From: Limnohabitans sp. JirII-31
GTDB taxonomy: Bacteria; Pseudomonadota; Gammaproteobacteria; Burkholderiales; Burkholderiaceae_C
Assembly: GCF_002778315.1 (NCBI RefSeq)
Contig: NZ_NESA01000012.1
Span: forward strand, 54,878 to 118,877
Direction: 5' to 3'
DNA: 64,000 bases
A model generated the notes under the pieces. It worked only from the letters and a program-made list of their open reading frames with translations. It ran no database searches and was not told where the DNA came from. A program made the position numbers and the translations under genes. Positions 45,194-54,347 of this stretch are shown in pieces (positions within the stretch are counted from its first letter, which is position 1; each line of letters begins with the position of its first letter).

Positions 45194-46879
45194 TCATGCA
45201 TCCTCAGTGAGGTCCACCGACAAACTTCGAATGGCGCTGACGGTTGTCAGGTCACGAAACTCAAAGCCACCATTCACACTGGGCGCAATCAGGCCCATGG
45301 CCAACAGTTCTTGAATGGACGCTTGCAGCACCGGGCGAGGAATGTGGTTCTCTTGTAAAAAGTCAAAACTCACTTGCTTAGATTGCCGTGCCGCTTGCGT
45401 GATCAGGGCATAGGCACCCGGCGACAAATTGTCCAACACCGCCAACAAGTTGTTGCGCGTGGTCAGCGACACATCATCCACGCTGGGCGCGTGCATGTGG
45501 TGAACACGCGTCAAAGGCGCCTCGGCAGGACGAGGCCCCAGCACCCGCACAGAAACTTGTTGATCGGCCAAGGCTTGCAAATTGGTGACGACCAGGAAGA
45601 TGCGGTGCCCTACCAACCGCGCAATGCCCTTGTCACCCAACACAGTGCGCATGATGTCCAAAGACTGCAACCCATACACCTGCAGCATCAATGGCCCAGC
45701 GTTGGCGGCCTTGATCAGCATCGTGGCCAAGCGCTCTCCCGCCGTCATAGAAGCACGTATGTCCTCGAAATCCAGCTTGAGTTGAGAAAAAGAAATTTGC
45801 TGAAACAAACACTCCAGCAAGCGGTCGCGCTGCCTGGAGTGCGGCAGTCGTAACCGAATCAAGGTAAAGCCCTGTAGCAGGCATGTGTTGCCCATGGCAT
45901 CCATCAACGACGCAGCCACAGCAGGTGGCCAAGACTCAACCGATGCCCACTGCGCCAAGCCCGACTCCACGAGACGGCAAATGTCATGCAGGAAGGGCAA
46001 ACCGCCCCAGCGGTCTTTGACATCGGGCAACGGCATGGCCGCTGTGCCCAGGGCAAACACATGTTCTGAGGCTTTGGGTGCGCTGTCTGCGTTCGGGCTC
46101 ACGGCCTTCACCGCCAACCAAGGCACACTCAACGCCGCCAGTTTGCGCGTCAACTGGTCACTCAAAGGATGCATGCCCAACGCCGCATGCTGGGCCAGCT
46201 GAATGGCAATGGCAAAGCACGCCGCAGCGCGCAATTGCTCCGACCCGTTGGCCACAAACTCGATGTGTGAGGCAATGCCAACGCCAATAGCTCGCTCCAG
46301 GGGTTTGCCTGCCTGGTTGCTGGCATGCGCTCGGAGTTCGTGCACATAGGGCTGCTGATTGATCCACGCTTGCAGGTACTGAGCCACATAAACAGCGCGA
46401 TCGGCGTCATCCACATGCGCCACCGGATGACCAAACCAAAGCAACACCCCCCCATCGGGCAACTGCATGAGCTGGCCATCAAAGGCATCGCTCAAACGGG
46501 TGGCCAGCTCTTGCAAGGCATTGAAAAACACATGCCGCAAGGCCAGCGTTTCAACAGGGGTGGGCAAGCTGCCAGGGGCCACCACCGCCACCGACGTGAC
46601 CGTGCGCACCACATAACCAAAGTGACGTGATCGGCTTGTCGGGGCCACCGACTGCCCTTCTTCACTTTGAATCATGCGCCGGGCAATGATGGTCGCCTTG
46701 GCGCGATTGCTCACCCCGATGATTTTGAAAATGGTGAACAAATGCTGCTTCACCGTGCCATAGCTGATACTCAGTTCAGCCGCAATTTCCTTGTTTGACT
46801 TGCCTTGCGACAGCAGCATCAAGACCTGCATTTGCCGATGGCTCAATGCAGGCTTGAGGGATGCGTCGTTGTCACTCAT
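45194..46879 (-). CDS. LuxR-type HTH regulator with cyclase-like and NTPase-like regions
   Basis: A 561-residue protein that begins with a LuxR-family HTH, unusual for this family because it lies at the N-terminus (LSHRQMQVLMLLSQGKSNKE to NRAKATIIARRM, about residues 10-66). A central part resembles class III nucleotide cyclases (LPDGGVLLWFGHPVAHVDDADRAV, about 140-165; usually GDGxLAxFGxPxAxxDDAxRA) but the metal-binding acidic pairs cannot be seen, so it is probably inactive. The remaining ~300 residues resemble the STAND-type follow-on of such cyclases but have no Walker A loop. It overlaps both neighbours and is likely the operon's own regulator. Confidence 0.8.
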   Translation of the reverse strand: MSDNDASLKPALSHRQMQVLMLLSQGKSNKEIAAELSISYGTVKQHLFTIFKIIGVSNRAKATIIARRMIQSEEGQSVAPTSRSRHFGYVVRTVTSVAVVAPGSLPTPVETLALRHVFFNALQELATRLSDAFDGQLMQLPDGGVLLWFGHPVAHVDDADRAVYVAQYLQAWINQQPYVHELRAHASNQAGKPLERAIGVGIASHIEFVANGSEQLRAAACFAIAIQLAQHAALGMHPLSDQLTRKLAALSVPWLAVKAVSPNADSAPKASEHVFALGTAAMPLPDVKDRWGGLPFLHDICRLVESGLAQWASVESWPPAVAASLMDAMGNTCLLQGFTLIRLRLPHSRQRDRLLECLFQQISFSQLKLDFEDIRASMTAGERLATMLIKAANAGPLMLQVYGLQSLDIMRTVLGDKGIARLVGHRIFLVVTNLQALADQQVSVRVLGPRPAEAPLTRVHHMHAPSVDDVSLTTRNNLLAVLDNLSPGAYALITQAARQSKQVSFDFLQENHIPRPVLQASIQELLAMGLIAPSVNGGFEFRDLTTVSAIRSLSVDLTEDA

Positions 46880-48075
46880 CAGCGCTCACGCATGCCCTGC
46901 TGGAAGGCCACATAAATCGGACGTAACAAATAGCGCAGCACCGACTGGTGATCGGTCACCACATCGGCTTGAACCGTCATGCCGGGCTCGATGCTGAGCA
47001 CCTGGTGAGCGGTGGCCAAGTGTGTGGCGGGCAAGGTCACGATCACTTTGAAGTAAGGCTGTTGACGTTCATCCAAGGTGCTAAATGCCGACACCATCGA
47101 CACCGAACCATCCAAGGTGCCGTAGCGCATGTAGTCGTAGGCGCCAATTTTTACGCGTGCGGTTTGGCCCACATGCACAAACCCAATCTCGCTGGGCGAG
47201 ACGCGCACTTCGGCTTGTAATTTGCGATCGGCGGGCACCACGTTCATGAGCACAGCCCCGGGTGTCACCACCCCGCCCACGGTGCGGTAGCGCAGGTCCT
47301 GCACCACGCCATCAGAGGGCGCCACTATCTGCAAGCGCTCCAGACGGTCACGCAATTTGCCAAGCTGCTCCTCGGTCTGTGCCAGTTCACTGGCTGAGGT
47401 GTTCAAGTCATCCAGATTGGTACGCCGAAAGCGCAACAACTCGGCCTGAACCTGGTTCACGTTGCGCTGCGCGTCCAGGGCTTGCACGCGTGTGGCCAGC
47501 TTGTCTTTGGCCAAGTCACCTCGAATTTTGCTGATCTCGGTGAGGATGGTGATTTCTTTCTCTAACTGGGCAATTTGATCGAGCGAGGTTTTGAGCGTGT
47601 GCTTTTGCTCTTCCACCAAGGTTTTGTACTGTGCAGGAATCTCGTTGAAATTGGCAGGACGGTTGGCCAATAACGCCCGCAAACGCTCAACCCGCGCATG
47701 GAGTGCCCAATATTTGGCGGCCACGGTTTCGTATTCCGCATTCGGTTCAGCCTCGTTGAAGCTGATCAGCAACTGCCCTTTGGTCACGGTTTGGCCATCG
47801 ATCACTTCGATGGACTTGATGCGCCCACCATCGATGTGTTGCACCACTTGCACCGACTGAATGGGCATGATTTGCCCGCTGGCTGTGGTCACCGTATCGA
47901 GACTGGCAAACAAAGCCCACACCACAAACGCCAAGATGGCGTACAAGACCAGTTTGACCGTGGTTTCCATGTAACGCGGCGGGGCAGCTTCTTCCAACAA
48001 AATGGCTTTGGCCAAGTAGTTGTCCGAGCGATTGCCCAACGCCAGCTTGGGACGTTCGGGGTTTGCATCACGCAT
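46879..48075 (-). CDS. HlyD-family type I secretion membrane-fusion protein
   Basis: A 398-residue periplasmic adaptor linking the ABC exporter to the outer-membrane channel. An N-terminal membrane helix (about 38-58, VKLVLYAILAFVVWALFASL) precedes the lipoyl-like hairpin (QVVQHIDGGRIKSIEVIDGQ), a long coiled coil (residues ~130-250) and the beta-barrel region with VRVSPSEIGFVHVGQTARVK, the standard LapC/HlyD pattern. It lies 36 bases after the ABC gene and shares one base with the LuxR-type gene (TGATG). Confidence 0.95.
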   Translation of the reverse strand: MRDANPERPKLALGNRSDNYLAKAILLEEAAPPRYMETTVKLVLYAILAFVVWALFASLDTVTTASGQIMPIQSVQVVQHIDGGRIKSIEVIDGQTVTKGQLLISFNEAEPNAEYETVAAKYWALHARVERLRALLANRPANFNEIPAQYKTLVEEQKHTLKTSLDQIAQLEKEITILTEISKIRGDLAKDKLATRVQALDAQRNVNQVQAELLRFRRTNLDDLNTSASELAQTEEQLGKLRDRLERLQIVAPSDGVVQDLRYRTVGGVVTPGAVLMNVVPADRKLQAEVRVSPSEIGFVHVGQTARVKIGAYDYMRYGTLDGSVSMVSAFSTLDERQQPYFKVIVTLPATHLATAHQVLSIEPGMTVQADVVTDHQSVLRYLLRPIYVAFQQGMRER

Positions 48076-48111
48076 TGCGACTCCTTGTTCTTCGTGTCAT
48101 GTCCATCGCAT

Positions 48112-51100
48112 TCATGGTTTGATCGCCGTGACGGTGGTCTGCTTCAAAATTTCTGCGGGTGGCGCCGCTGCACGCAAATAGCCTTTATCAAACACCAGCA
48201 AGGTGTCGGCCAGCAAAATTTGGCTGGGGCGGTGGCTGATGAAGAGAACGGTGGACTTGCCTTTGAGCGACGTCATCACATCGGTGAAGCAGCGGTCCCC
48301 CGCAGCGTCCAACGCATTGCCAGGTTCGTCAAACAGCATGATGGGCGCGCGCGTGATGTAGGCCCGGGCCAGCGATATTTTTTGCTTCAGGCTTGACGGC
48401 AAGGAGTTGGTGTTGTCACCGACGCGGTACTCCACCCCTCTGGGCAAGGCCAACACCTGGTCCAGCGCACCGGCCATTTCCAGCGCTTGGAGAATTTGTT
48501 GGTCGGTGGCATCGGGGCGGGCCAGGCGCAAGTTTTGTGCAATCGTGGCCCGAAACAACTGCGCCTCTTGGGGTGCGTAACCAATCAGGCGGCGCAGCTC
48601 CAGGGGGTCGAGTTGTCGAATGTCCACGCCATCGACCAGCACCCCACCCGACTGGGCCTGGTACATGGCCATCATCAACTTGAACAAGGTGGACTTGCCC
48701 CCGCCGTTGGGGCCCGAAATGGCCACCATCTCACCGGGCTCAATTCGGAAATCAACCCCCACCAAAGCAGGGTCCAGGTTCAAGGAGTAACGAAATGACA
48801 CCCGTGAAAACTCGACACGCCCTTGCAGACCACGTGAAATGGGCGACGCGGCATAGTCTTGACGCTCGCCCGCAATTTTCATCAACGCATTGATTTGCTC
48901 TCCGGCACCACGCACACGTTCGACCCGCGTCATGTTGACAAAAATGGTTTGCAAGGGGCTGAGCACGCGCCACATCAAGATCATCGAAGCAATCAACGCA
49001 CCTGAGGACAAGGTTTGCGACAGCACCAACGGCGTGGTGAAGGCCACGATCAGCAAGGCAGAAAGCATCATGAAGAAATACGAAATGCCCACCAGCATTG
49101 ATGCGAGCTGCTCGGCATGGAACGAAGCCATGGTGGCGTTGGCCGAAATGTCACGTAACCGCGCACGCCACACCAAGCTGCCACCGCACTCATGGATGAT
49201 GCGCATCTTGGACACCATCTCAATCAAAAACGCGTTGCGCCGTGACGAGGCTTTGCTGCTGGCCAGCACGAAGTCTTGCGTCTTGTGCAAGAACAAGCGG
49301 TAGAGCAAGGCATAGATGGCTGCCATGGCCACAAAGATCAACAGCGCCACCGGGTTGATGATGGACAGCCCCACCAAAATGACCAACGTGGCGGGCGACT
49401 CAAAAATCGTCGATGCCAGGGGGCCGGTGAACACATCGCGAATCGCATCGAACGACTGCAAGCGCGTGACCTGCGAACTCACTGACGCACGCTCGGTGTA
49501 GCTGGGCGCCATCTGCAGCACACGTTTCAAAATTTCCGTGCCGAAGATGTATTCAATGCGCCCGGCCACAAAGGCCAATATTTTGGCGCGATGGCGCATG
49601 AAGAAATAAGACACCGCAATCGCCAGCACAGCGCCAACGGTCAGATAGGCCAAGGTGTCTTGCGCCCCGGTTGGAATGACGGTGCTGTAGACCACGGTCA
49701 GGAACAGCGAGCTGGTCATCATCACCAGGCCCGACAGCAACGCAGTCACTGTGGCCATGACCATCATGGGTGTAAAGCGCAACATCACATGGGCCACCCA
49801 CGAGCGAATCTCAGAGGGTTTGCGTTCGACGTATTCGTAGAACAAAGCACGACCGCGCACATGCGTGTCTTGCAGCAGTTCAGACGACGTCTCCAGGTTA
49901 CGCGCCACCCGGATCTGACCATCGACACAACCTGTCACCACAAACGCAGGTGCGTGATCGGGAATGAACAGGCAGGGCACCGACCGTGGATCGATGTCAG
50001 ACAGGTGGCAGTTCAACTCCGACACCTTGTAGCTCAACTGCGCCATGGCATTTTGAAAACCCGTGAGGTCCAGGTTTTGCATGAAGTAAGGCAAGGCCTC
50101 AGACACCTCACGTGCGGAGTCTCGTGCGTTCAACAGCTTGAGCAACAGCGCCAAGCAGTCGGACAAGTCATCGACTTCTTTGAAGTTCGACTGGATGGTG
50201 TCATGGATGTCTTCCCATTTCTGCGCATCCAAGAACATTTTTTGGGTGTGCGATTCAAAGAAGTTGGCGCTCGCCGCCCGCATGCTCTGGGCAGGCAAAA
50301 CCGCGCTTTGCACCACAGGCAGAGTCCCTGGTGCGGCGGGTTCAAGCTCGGCGCCCCAGCGCTCGCTCACACCTTCGGGCATGGCCGTCAACGCAACCTC
50401 CTGAATGTGGCCGTTGCTCAAACGCACGCGGCGATCTGCCAGTTTGCGAAAGGACGGGCGTTGCGTGACCAACACCATGGTGAAGTTTTTACGCGCCTTC
50501 TCCAGGTATCTGAGCAAGTTCGCATCGCCCTCTGAGTCCATGGCAGAGGTGGCGTCGTCAAACAAGATGATGCTGGGGTTAGACGACAACGCACGCACGA
50601 TGGCAATGCGTTGCTGGTAGCCCGGAGGCAACGAGTCGGTCGCCATGTCGCCAATGGGCGAGTCCCAGCCGCGCGGCATTTTGGCCACAAAGCGGTCCAG
50701 CCCGAGTTCGGTGGCAATCTGCAAAGCCAGCTCGGTACGCGATGGATCGAACAAGGTGATGTTGTCCAGGATTGAGCCCTCCAACATCACCGCCTTTTGC
50801 GGCAAATAGGCGATGTAGCTGGACGCACCGTCAACGCCCAAAGCCCGCAAGTCGTGTTGGTCCAGCAAGACCTGGCCAGCGTCTGGGGTCAACACACCAG
50901 CAAGCAGTTGCAACAAAATGCTGCGCCCTGCACCGCTATCGCCCTCCACCATCACGCATTCACCCGCCGCAATGGCGAGGGTGCAGTCAGCAATCAAGGC
51001 GTTTTCAGATTTGGGAAAGCTGTAGCGCACCGACTGCATGTCCAACGCAATGGGCTTGCCACGAAAGGCCTCTAAGGCTTGATCGCCCCCTTGCTGGGGC

Positions 51101-52566
51101 TGTTTCAAACCCGACTGCTGCAACAGTGCCACCAAGCGGTCGCGCAGCACCTCGTCTTGTTGGTACTTGCTCCACATACCACTCAAACGTTGCAAGGGGG
51201 CTAAAGACCGCATGCCCAACAACACACAAGCCGCCAACTCGCCGTTGGTGAGCCGTCCCTGCGTGACCAAGAAAGCCCCGAGCGCCACAATCAACACGGT
51301 CATCAAGGACGAGAACACTTGCCCAATGCCCGACGACATGTCCAAGGCATAGGTCATGCGCAGCATCACCTTGGCGCAACTCTCTTGCAAGCGCTCGTAA
51401 CGGCGCAGCATGAGCGACTCCATGGTCATCGCCTTCAAAGTGTGGATGTTCTTGAAAATTTCATTCAAGAAGTTGCCACGCCGCAAATCACTTTCTTTTT
51501 GTTGCTTGATCAGCTCCGGGTCATGCCGGCCGTTGCGCCACGTGACAAACACGAACACGCTGTACCCGCAGACCAACAACAGGCCGACCCACACGTTGAT
51601 GAGGGTCAAGATCAGCACATACAAAAAGACAAATGGCAAATCCATCCATTGCTGAAAGGTTTGACCGGAGTAGTGGTATTTGAGTGTCGAGACCGATTTG
51701 AAGTCTTCCATCACGGCACCTGTGCCTTTGAGTTCAAACTCATGCAAAGGCTGCACCATGATGCGATCCACCACGGCCATGATGGCGCGGTGTTCAAAGC
51801 GGGCAGAAATCCAAGCCGTGATGTAGGAGCGGATGATGCGGATCAAAGACTCCAGAGCAATCGCCACGGCAACGGCAATCGAGAAGATCGTCAATGTCTC
51901 CAATGACTGGTGCGGCAAGATGCGGTCGTACAACTGCAACATCAACAAGGGCAAAGCCAACGCCAACACGTTGATCAAGATACTGGAGATGACGATGATC
52001 GTGCGCTCTTGCCCAAACGGTGACAAGGTTTCAATGGCTTGCAGCGCAGGCCCCGATTGTTGGATCTTGTCCCAGCGGGCCATCAAATCAGCCATCTCCT
52101 GCTTGAACTTGCGCCACTGCTTGCCCAGCAGAAAGTGCTCCACAAAACCAAGGTCTGGCGCCTGTGTGGGCGTGGTCTCACGCACGTGAAACGCTTGCGC
52201 CATGTCGTTGAGCATGACGGCAAAGAGATGGACGGTCAGACGGTAGATCCGCCAAACGGCAACAAAGACAAAGCCCACCACCCACACCAGAGGACGCAGG
52301 ACCTGGCGCAAGCCTGTTGGCAGCACAGCCCACAGGCGTTGCCCACCGTTGGCGCAGGCAGCGCTCACACGACGCAATACAAACATCAAGGTTCGAGTGA
52401 CTGGGTTGTGTGCCATCCCGCGACACAAGGCGCTCACGCCCTGGCTCAGCAAAGCACACAAGGCAAACAACAAACGCAAAGGCAAGATGGCCAAAAACAA
52501 AGCCACTTCCAGAATTCGCAAGAGAACTCGGAACACAAATTTCATGAGCATTTGTACGAATTTCAT
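48112..52566 (-). CDS. Fused double ABC transporter of a type I secretion system
   Basis: A 1484-residue inner-membrane protein holding two ABC exporter halves in one chain. Order: hydrophobic N-terminal segment (12-120), TMD1 (about 190-450), NBD1 (500-730), a C39-like region without protease features (795-890), TMD2 (930-1210), NBD2 (1250-1475). NBD1 is degenerate: Walker A GDSGAGRS has Arg548 instead of Lys, the catalytic Glu after Walker B is Asp (FDDATSAMD), the H-loop His is Gln (VTQRP). NBD2 has normal Walker A (SGPNGGGKST), Walker B FDEP and H-loop His (ISHRP). Both signature loops (DSLPPGYQQ, NSLPSSLKQ) lack LSGGQ. It should export the VCBS/RTX giant protein. Confidence 0.93.
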   Translation of the reverse strand: MKFVQMLMKFVFRVLLRILEVALFLAILPLRLLFALCALLSQGVSALCRGMAHNPVTRTLMFVLRRVSAACANGGQRLWAVLPTGLRQVLRPLVWVVGFVFVAVWRIYRLTVHLFAVMLNDMAQAFHVRETTPTQAPDLGFVEHFLLGKQWRKFKQEMADLMARWDKIQQSGPALQAIETLSPFGQERTIIVISSILINVLALALPLLMLQLYDRILPHQSLETLTIFSIAVAVAIALESLIRIIRSYITAWISARFEHRAIMAVVDRIMVQPLHEFELKGTGAVMEDFKSVSTLKYHYSGQTFQQWMDLPFVFLYVLILTLINVWVGLLLVCGYSVFVFVTWRNGRHDPELIKQQKESDLRRGNFLNEIFKNIHTLKAMTMESLMLRRYERLQESCAKVMLRMTYALDMSSGIGQVFSSLMTVLIVALGAFLVTQGRLTNGELAACVLLGMRSLAPLQRLSGMWSKYQQDEVLRDRLVALLQQSGLKQPQQGGDQALEAFRGKPIALDMQSVRYSFPKSENALIADCTLAIAAGECVMVEGDSGAGRSILLQLLAGVLTPDAGQVLLDQHDLRALGVDGASSYIAYLPQKAVMLEGSILDNITLFDPSRTELALQIATELGLDRFVAKMPRGWDSPIGDMATDSLPPGYQQRIAIVRALSSNPSIILFDDATSAMDSEGDANLLRYLEKARKNFTMVLVTQRPSFRKLADRRVRLSNGHIQEVALTAMPEGVSERWGAELEPAAPGTLPVVQSAVLPAQSMRAASANFFESHTQKMFLDAQKWEDIHDTIQSNFKEVDDLSDCLALLLKLLNARDSAREVSEALPYFMQNLDLTGFQNAMAQLSYKVSELNCHLSDIDPRSVPCLFIPDHAPAFVVTGCVDGQIRVARNLETSSELLQDTHVRGRALFYEYVERKPSEIRSWVAHVMLRFTPMMVMATVTALLSGLVMMTSSLFLTVVYSTVIPTGAQDTLAYLTVGAVLAIAVSYFFMRHRAKILAFVAGRIEYIFGTEILKRVLQMAPSYTERASVSSQVTRLQSFDAIRDVFTGPLASTIFESPATLVILVGLSIINPVALLIFVAMAAIYALLYRLFLHKTQDFVLASSKASSRRNAFLIEMVSKMRIIHECGGSLVWRARLRDISANATMASFHAEQLASMLVGISYFFMMLSALLIVAFTTPLVLSQTLSSGALIASMILMWRVLSPLQTIFVNMTRVERVRGAGEQINALMKIAGERQDYAASPISRGLQGRVEFSRVSFRYSLNLDPALVGVDFRIEPGEMVAISGPNGGGKSTLFKLMMAMYQAQSGGVLVDGVDIRQLDPLELRRLIGYAPQEAQLFRATIAQNLRLARPDATDQQILQALEMAGALDQVLALPRGVEYRVGDNTNSLPSSLKQKISLARAYITRAPIMLFDEPGNALDAAGDRCFTDVMTSLKGKSTVLFISHRPSQILLADTLLVFDKGYLRAAAPPAEILKQTTVTAIKP

Positions 52567-54188
52567 GGCTTGACCGTCGCCTCAGAACCGACACCTTGCA
52601 GTGCATTGACAGCCGCCATTGAACCGTTGGAGGCATCTAGCTTGCGTGCAGCCTCGATCCAGCTGGCATCTGGCTTGGGTAGCTTGCCACCGCCATAGCA
52701 TGGGCTTTGTCCCAGCTTGAGCCCCCCACCAATGGACTTGAACAAATCGACCGAAGCCCGCAACTGGTCCAGGCGCGCGCTGATGGCTGCATCCTCTGCA
52801 GCGAGCACAGAGCGTTGAATTTCGAACAGCTGCATGTAGTCCATGCCACCCAACTCAACCACCTTGGAAGTCATCGCCGCCAGTTGCTTGCCCCGCGCGC
52901 GCGATTGGCTGAGTGTTTGGTAGCTCTTGTCGGTCATCACCACGCTGGACAAAGCTTCCTCAACATCGCGCATCGACGCGATCACAGTGCCGGCATAAGC
53001 CTCAAGCAGTTCAATATTTTTAGCTTGGGCAATTTCAATATCTGCTTTGCGTTTGCCACCGTCAAACACATGGGCCACCAAATTGGATGACACGTTGTAG
53101 AACAGACTTTGTGGGCTGGTCAGCGTTGACAACATGTAGCTGCCATAGCCTCCCTGCCCCGACAACACAAAGGACGGAAATAAATTAGCCCGCGCAGCGT
53201 ACAAGTCAGCTTGCGCCGCCAGCAAAGTGGCCTCAGCACGCTTGATGTCTGGGCGACGACACAGCAAGTCCGAAGGCAAGCCCGCCGAAGCGATGGGAAT
53301 GGACAAGTTCTGAATCGATTTGGCTTGAATCTTTAAACTCGATGCGGTGGTTCCCAACAAAGCAGCCAAGCGGTTGAAGGCCCGCTCGCGTTGCAGCTTG
53401 AGGCTGGTGACCAAGGCCTCGGTGTTGCTTTGCAAAATCAATTGCTGCGACAACTCGATCAAGGTGGCGTCCCCCTTGCTCACGCGTTGCTGCAAGCCAC
53501 GTGAGATGCCATAAATGGTTTCGAGGTTACGTTCGCCCACCTCGATGCGCTCATCGGTAGACACCACCTGAAAGTAGGTGGCTGTCACATCGCCCACCAA
53601 CGTCAGCGCCACGGCTTCTTTGTAAAACTCGCTGGCCACGGCTTGCGCGTAGGCCGCGTCGGTGTTGAAACCTTTGCGGCCCCACAAGTCAACCTCGTAA
53701 TTCACCATCGCACCAATTTGCCAAGTCCCTTGGCTGTACCAATCGGCTTTGCTGGCCGCCGAACCCACCGCCGGAAAAGGTGCTTGTCGCTGGTAGCCCC
53801 CTGTTACATCCACCGTGGGTGACTGAGCCGCTTTGACCGAATCAATCTGCGCCCTGCTTTGCGCCACGCGCGCCACGGCAATGCGCAAGTCGTAGTTGTT
53901 GGTCAGCGCCAACGCCACCAGCTGGTTGAGTTCTTGGCTATGAAAGTCTTGCCACCACAATTCTTTCGGGGCAGGCAAGACAGCCTCGGTAGGTGGGCTG
54001 CTGAATGTCTTTGGCAACCAGCCAACATACTCGGGCCCTGTAGGCGGTGCATTGTCAGCAATTTTAGAAGAAGAACAACCTTGTATTAATGAAAACAACA
54101 ATGTGAGTATTAAAGGTTTAATTACTAGTTTGCAGCGAACCTTATTATTAAAAACACTTGGAAGGAGTGATTCGCCCGGTGCCTTCAT
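52563..54188 (-). CDS. NodT/TolC-type outer-membrane channel lipoprotein
   Basis: A 541-residue outer-membrane factor: lipobox IQGC (Cys38) after an unusually long N-terminal region, then two TolC repeats (LALTNNYDLRIAVARVAQSR, DVTGGYQR, YEVDLWGRKG, ATYFQVVSTDERIEV) and the second repeat with GLPSDLLCRRPDIKRAEATLLAAQADLYAARANLFPS shortened as the family pattern. NodT-type channels normally serve RND pumps, yet this one is fused by a 4-base ATGA overlap to a type I exporter gene. No good ribosome site precedes ATG 54188; the true start may be downstream. Confidence 0.92.
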   Translation of the reverse strand: MKAPGESLLPSVFNNKVRCKLVIKPLILTLLFSLIQGCSSSKIADNAPPTGPEYVGWLPKTFSSPPTEAVLPAPKELWWQDFHSQELNQLVALALTNNYDLRIAVARVAQSRAQIDSVKAAQSPTVDVTGGYQRQAPFPAVGSAASKADWYSQGTWQIGAMVNYEVDLWGRKGFNTDAAYAQAVASEFYKEAVALTLVGDVTATYFQVVSTDERIEVGERNLETIYGISRGLQQRVSKGDATLIELSQQLILQSNTEALVTSLKLQRERAFNRLAALLGTTASSLKIQAKSIQNLSIPIASAGLPSDLLCRRPDIKRAEATLLAAQADLYAARANLFPSFVLSGQGGYGSYMLSTLTSPQSLFYNVSSNLVAHVFDGGKRKADIEIAQAKNIELLEAYAGTVIASMRDVEEALSSVVMTDKSYQTLSQSRARGKQLAAMTSKVVELGGMDYMQLFEIQRSVLAAEDAAISARLDQLRASVDLFKSIGGGLKLGQSPCYGGGKLPKPDASWIEAARKLDASNGSMAAVNALQGVGSEATVKP

Positions 54189-54221
54189 ATCAGCGATTAA
54201 GGGGCATGAAACATGCTTTTT

Positions 54222-54236
54222 TCATTCTCAGAATGA
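54222..54236. promoter_or_regulatory. Inverted repeat in front of the secretion operon
   Basis: TCATTCTCAGAATGA, a perfect 7-bp inverted repeat with one central base, 34 bases upstream of the NodT-type gene's ATG. A plausible regulator-binding site in the promoter region of the secretion operon. Confidence 0.4.
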
Positions 54237-54259
54237 TACTGGACTTGGTCTTTTATGCC

Positions 54260-54273
54260 AAGTTATATAACTT
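54260..54273. promoter_or_regulatory. Palindromic operator candidate AAGTTATATAACTT
   Basis: A perfect 14-bp palindrome, AT-rich, about 70 bases before the NodT-type ATG. The neighbouring CTTGG...CCAAG repeat (54244-54262) overlaps its left end. Together with 54222-54236, it makes a cluster of symmetric sites suited to a dimeric regulator such as the LuxR-type protein of this operon. Confidence 0.45.
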
Positions 54274-54290
54274 TGAAATTTTATTTTTTG

Positions 54291-54319
54291 GTAATAAAAA
54301 GACACTAACTCAAGTTAGT
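54291..54319 (-). terminator. Rho-independent terminator of the giant adhesin gene
   Basis: ACTAACTCAAGTTAGT (54304-54319) forms a 7-bp perfect stem. Read leftward it is followed by GTCTTTTT (54296-54303), about 30 bases past the adhesin stop codon, so it should end or attenuate adhesin transcription before the secretion operon. Confidence 0.65.
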
Positions 54320-54347
54320 CTGGATAGATAGACATAACACCTTATCT

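Noticed and set aside
45194..46879. An active adenylate cyclase
   Set aside because: Only the GGVLLWFG...DDADRA segment resembles the family; the metal-binding acidic residues and the ATP loop are not visible, so an active enzyme is not claimed.
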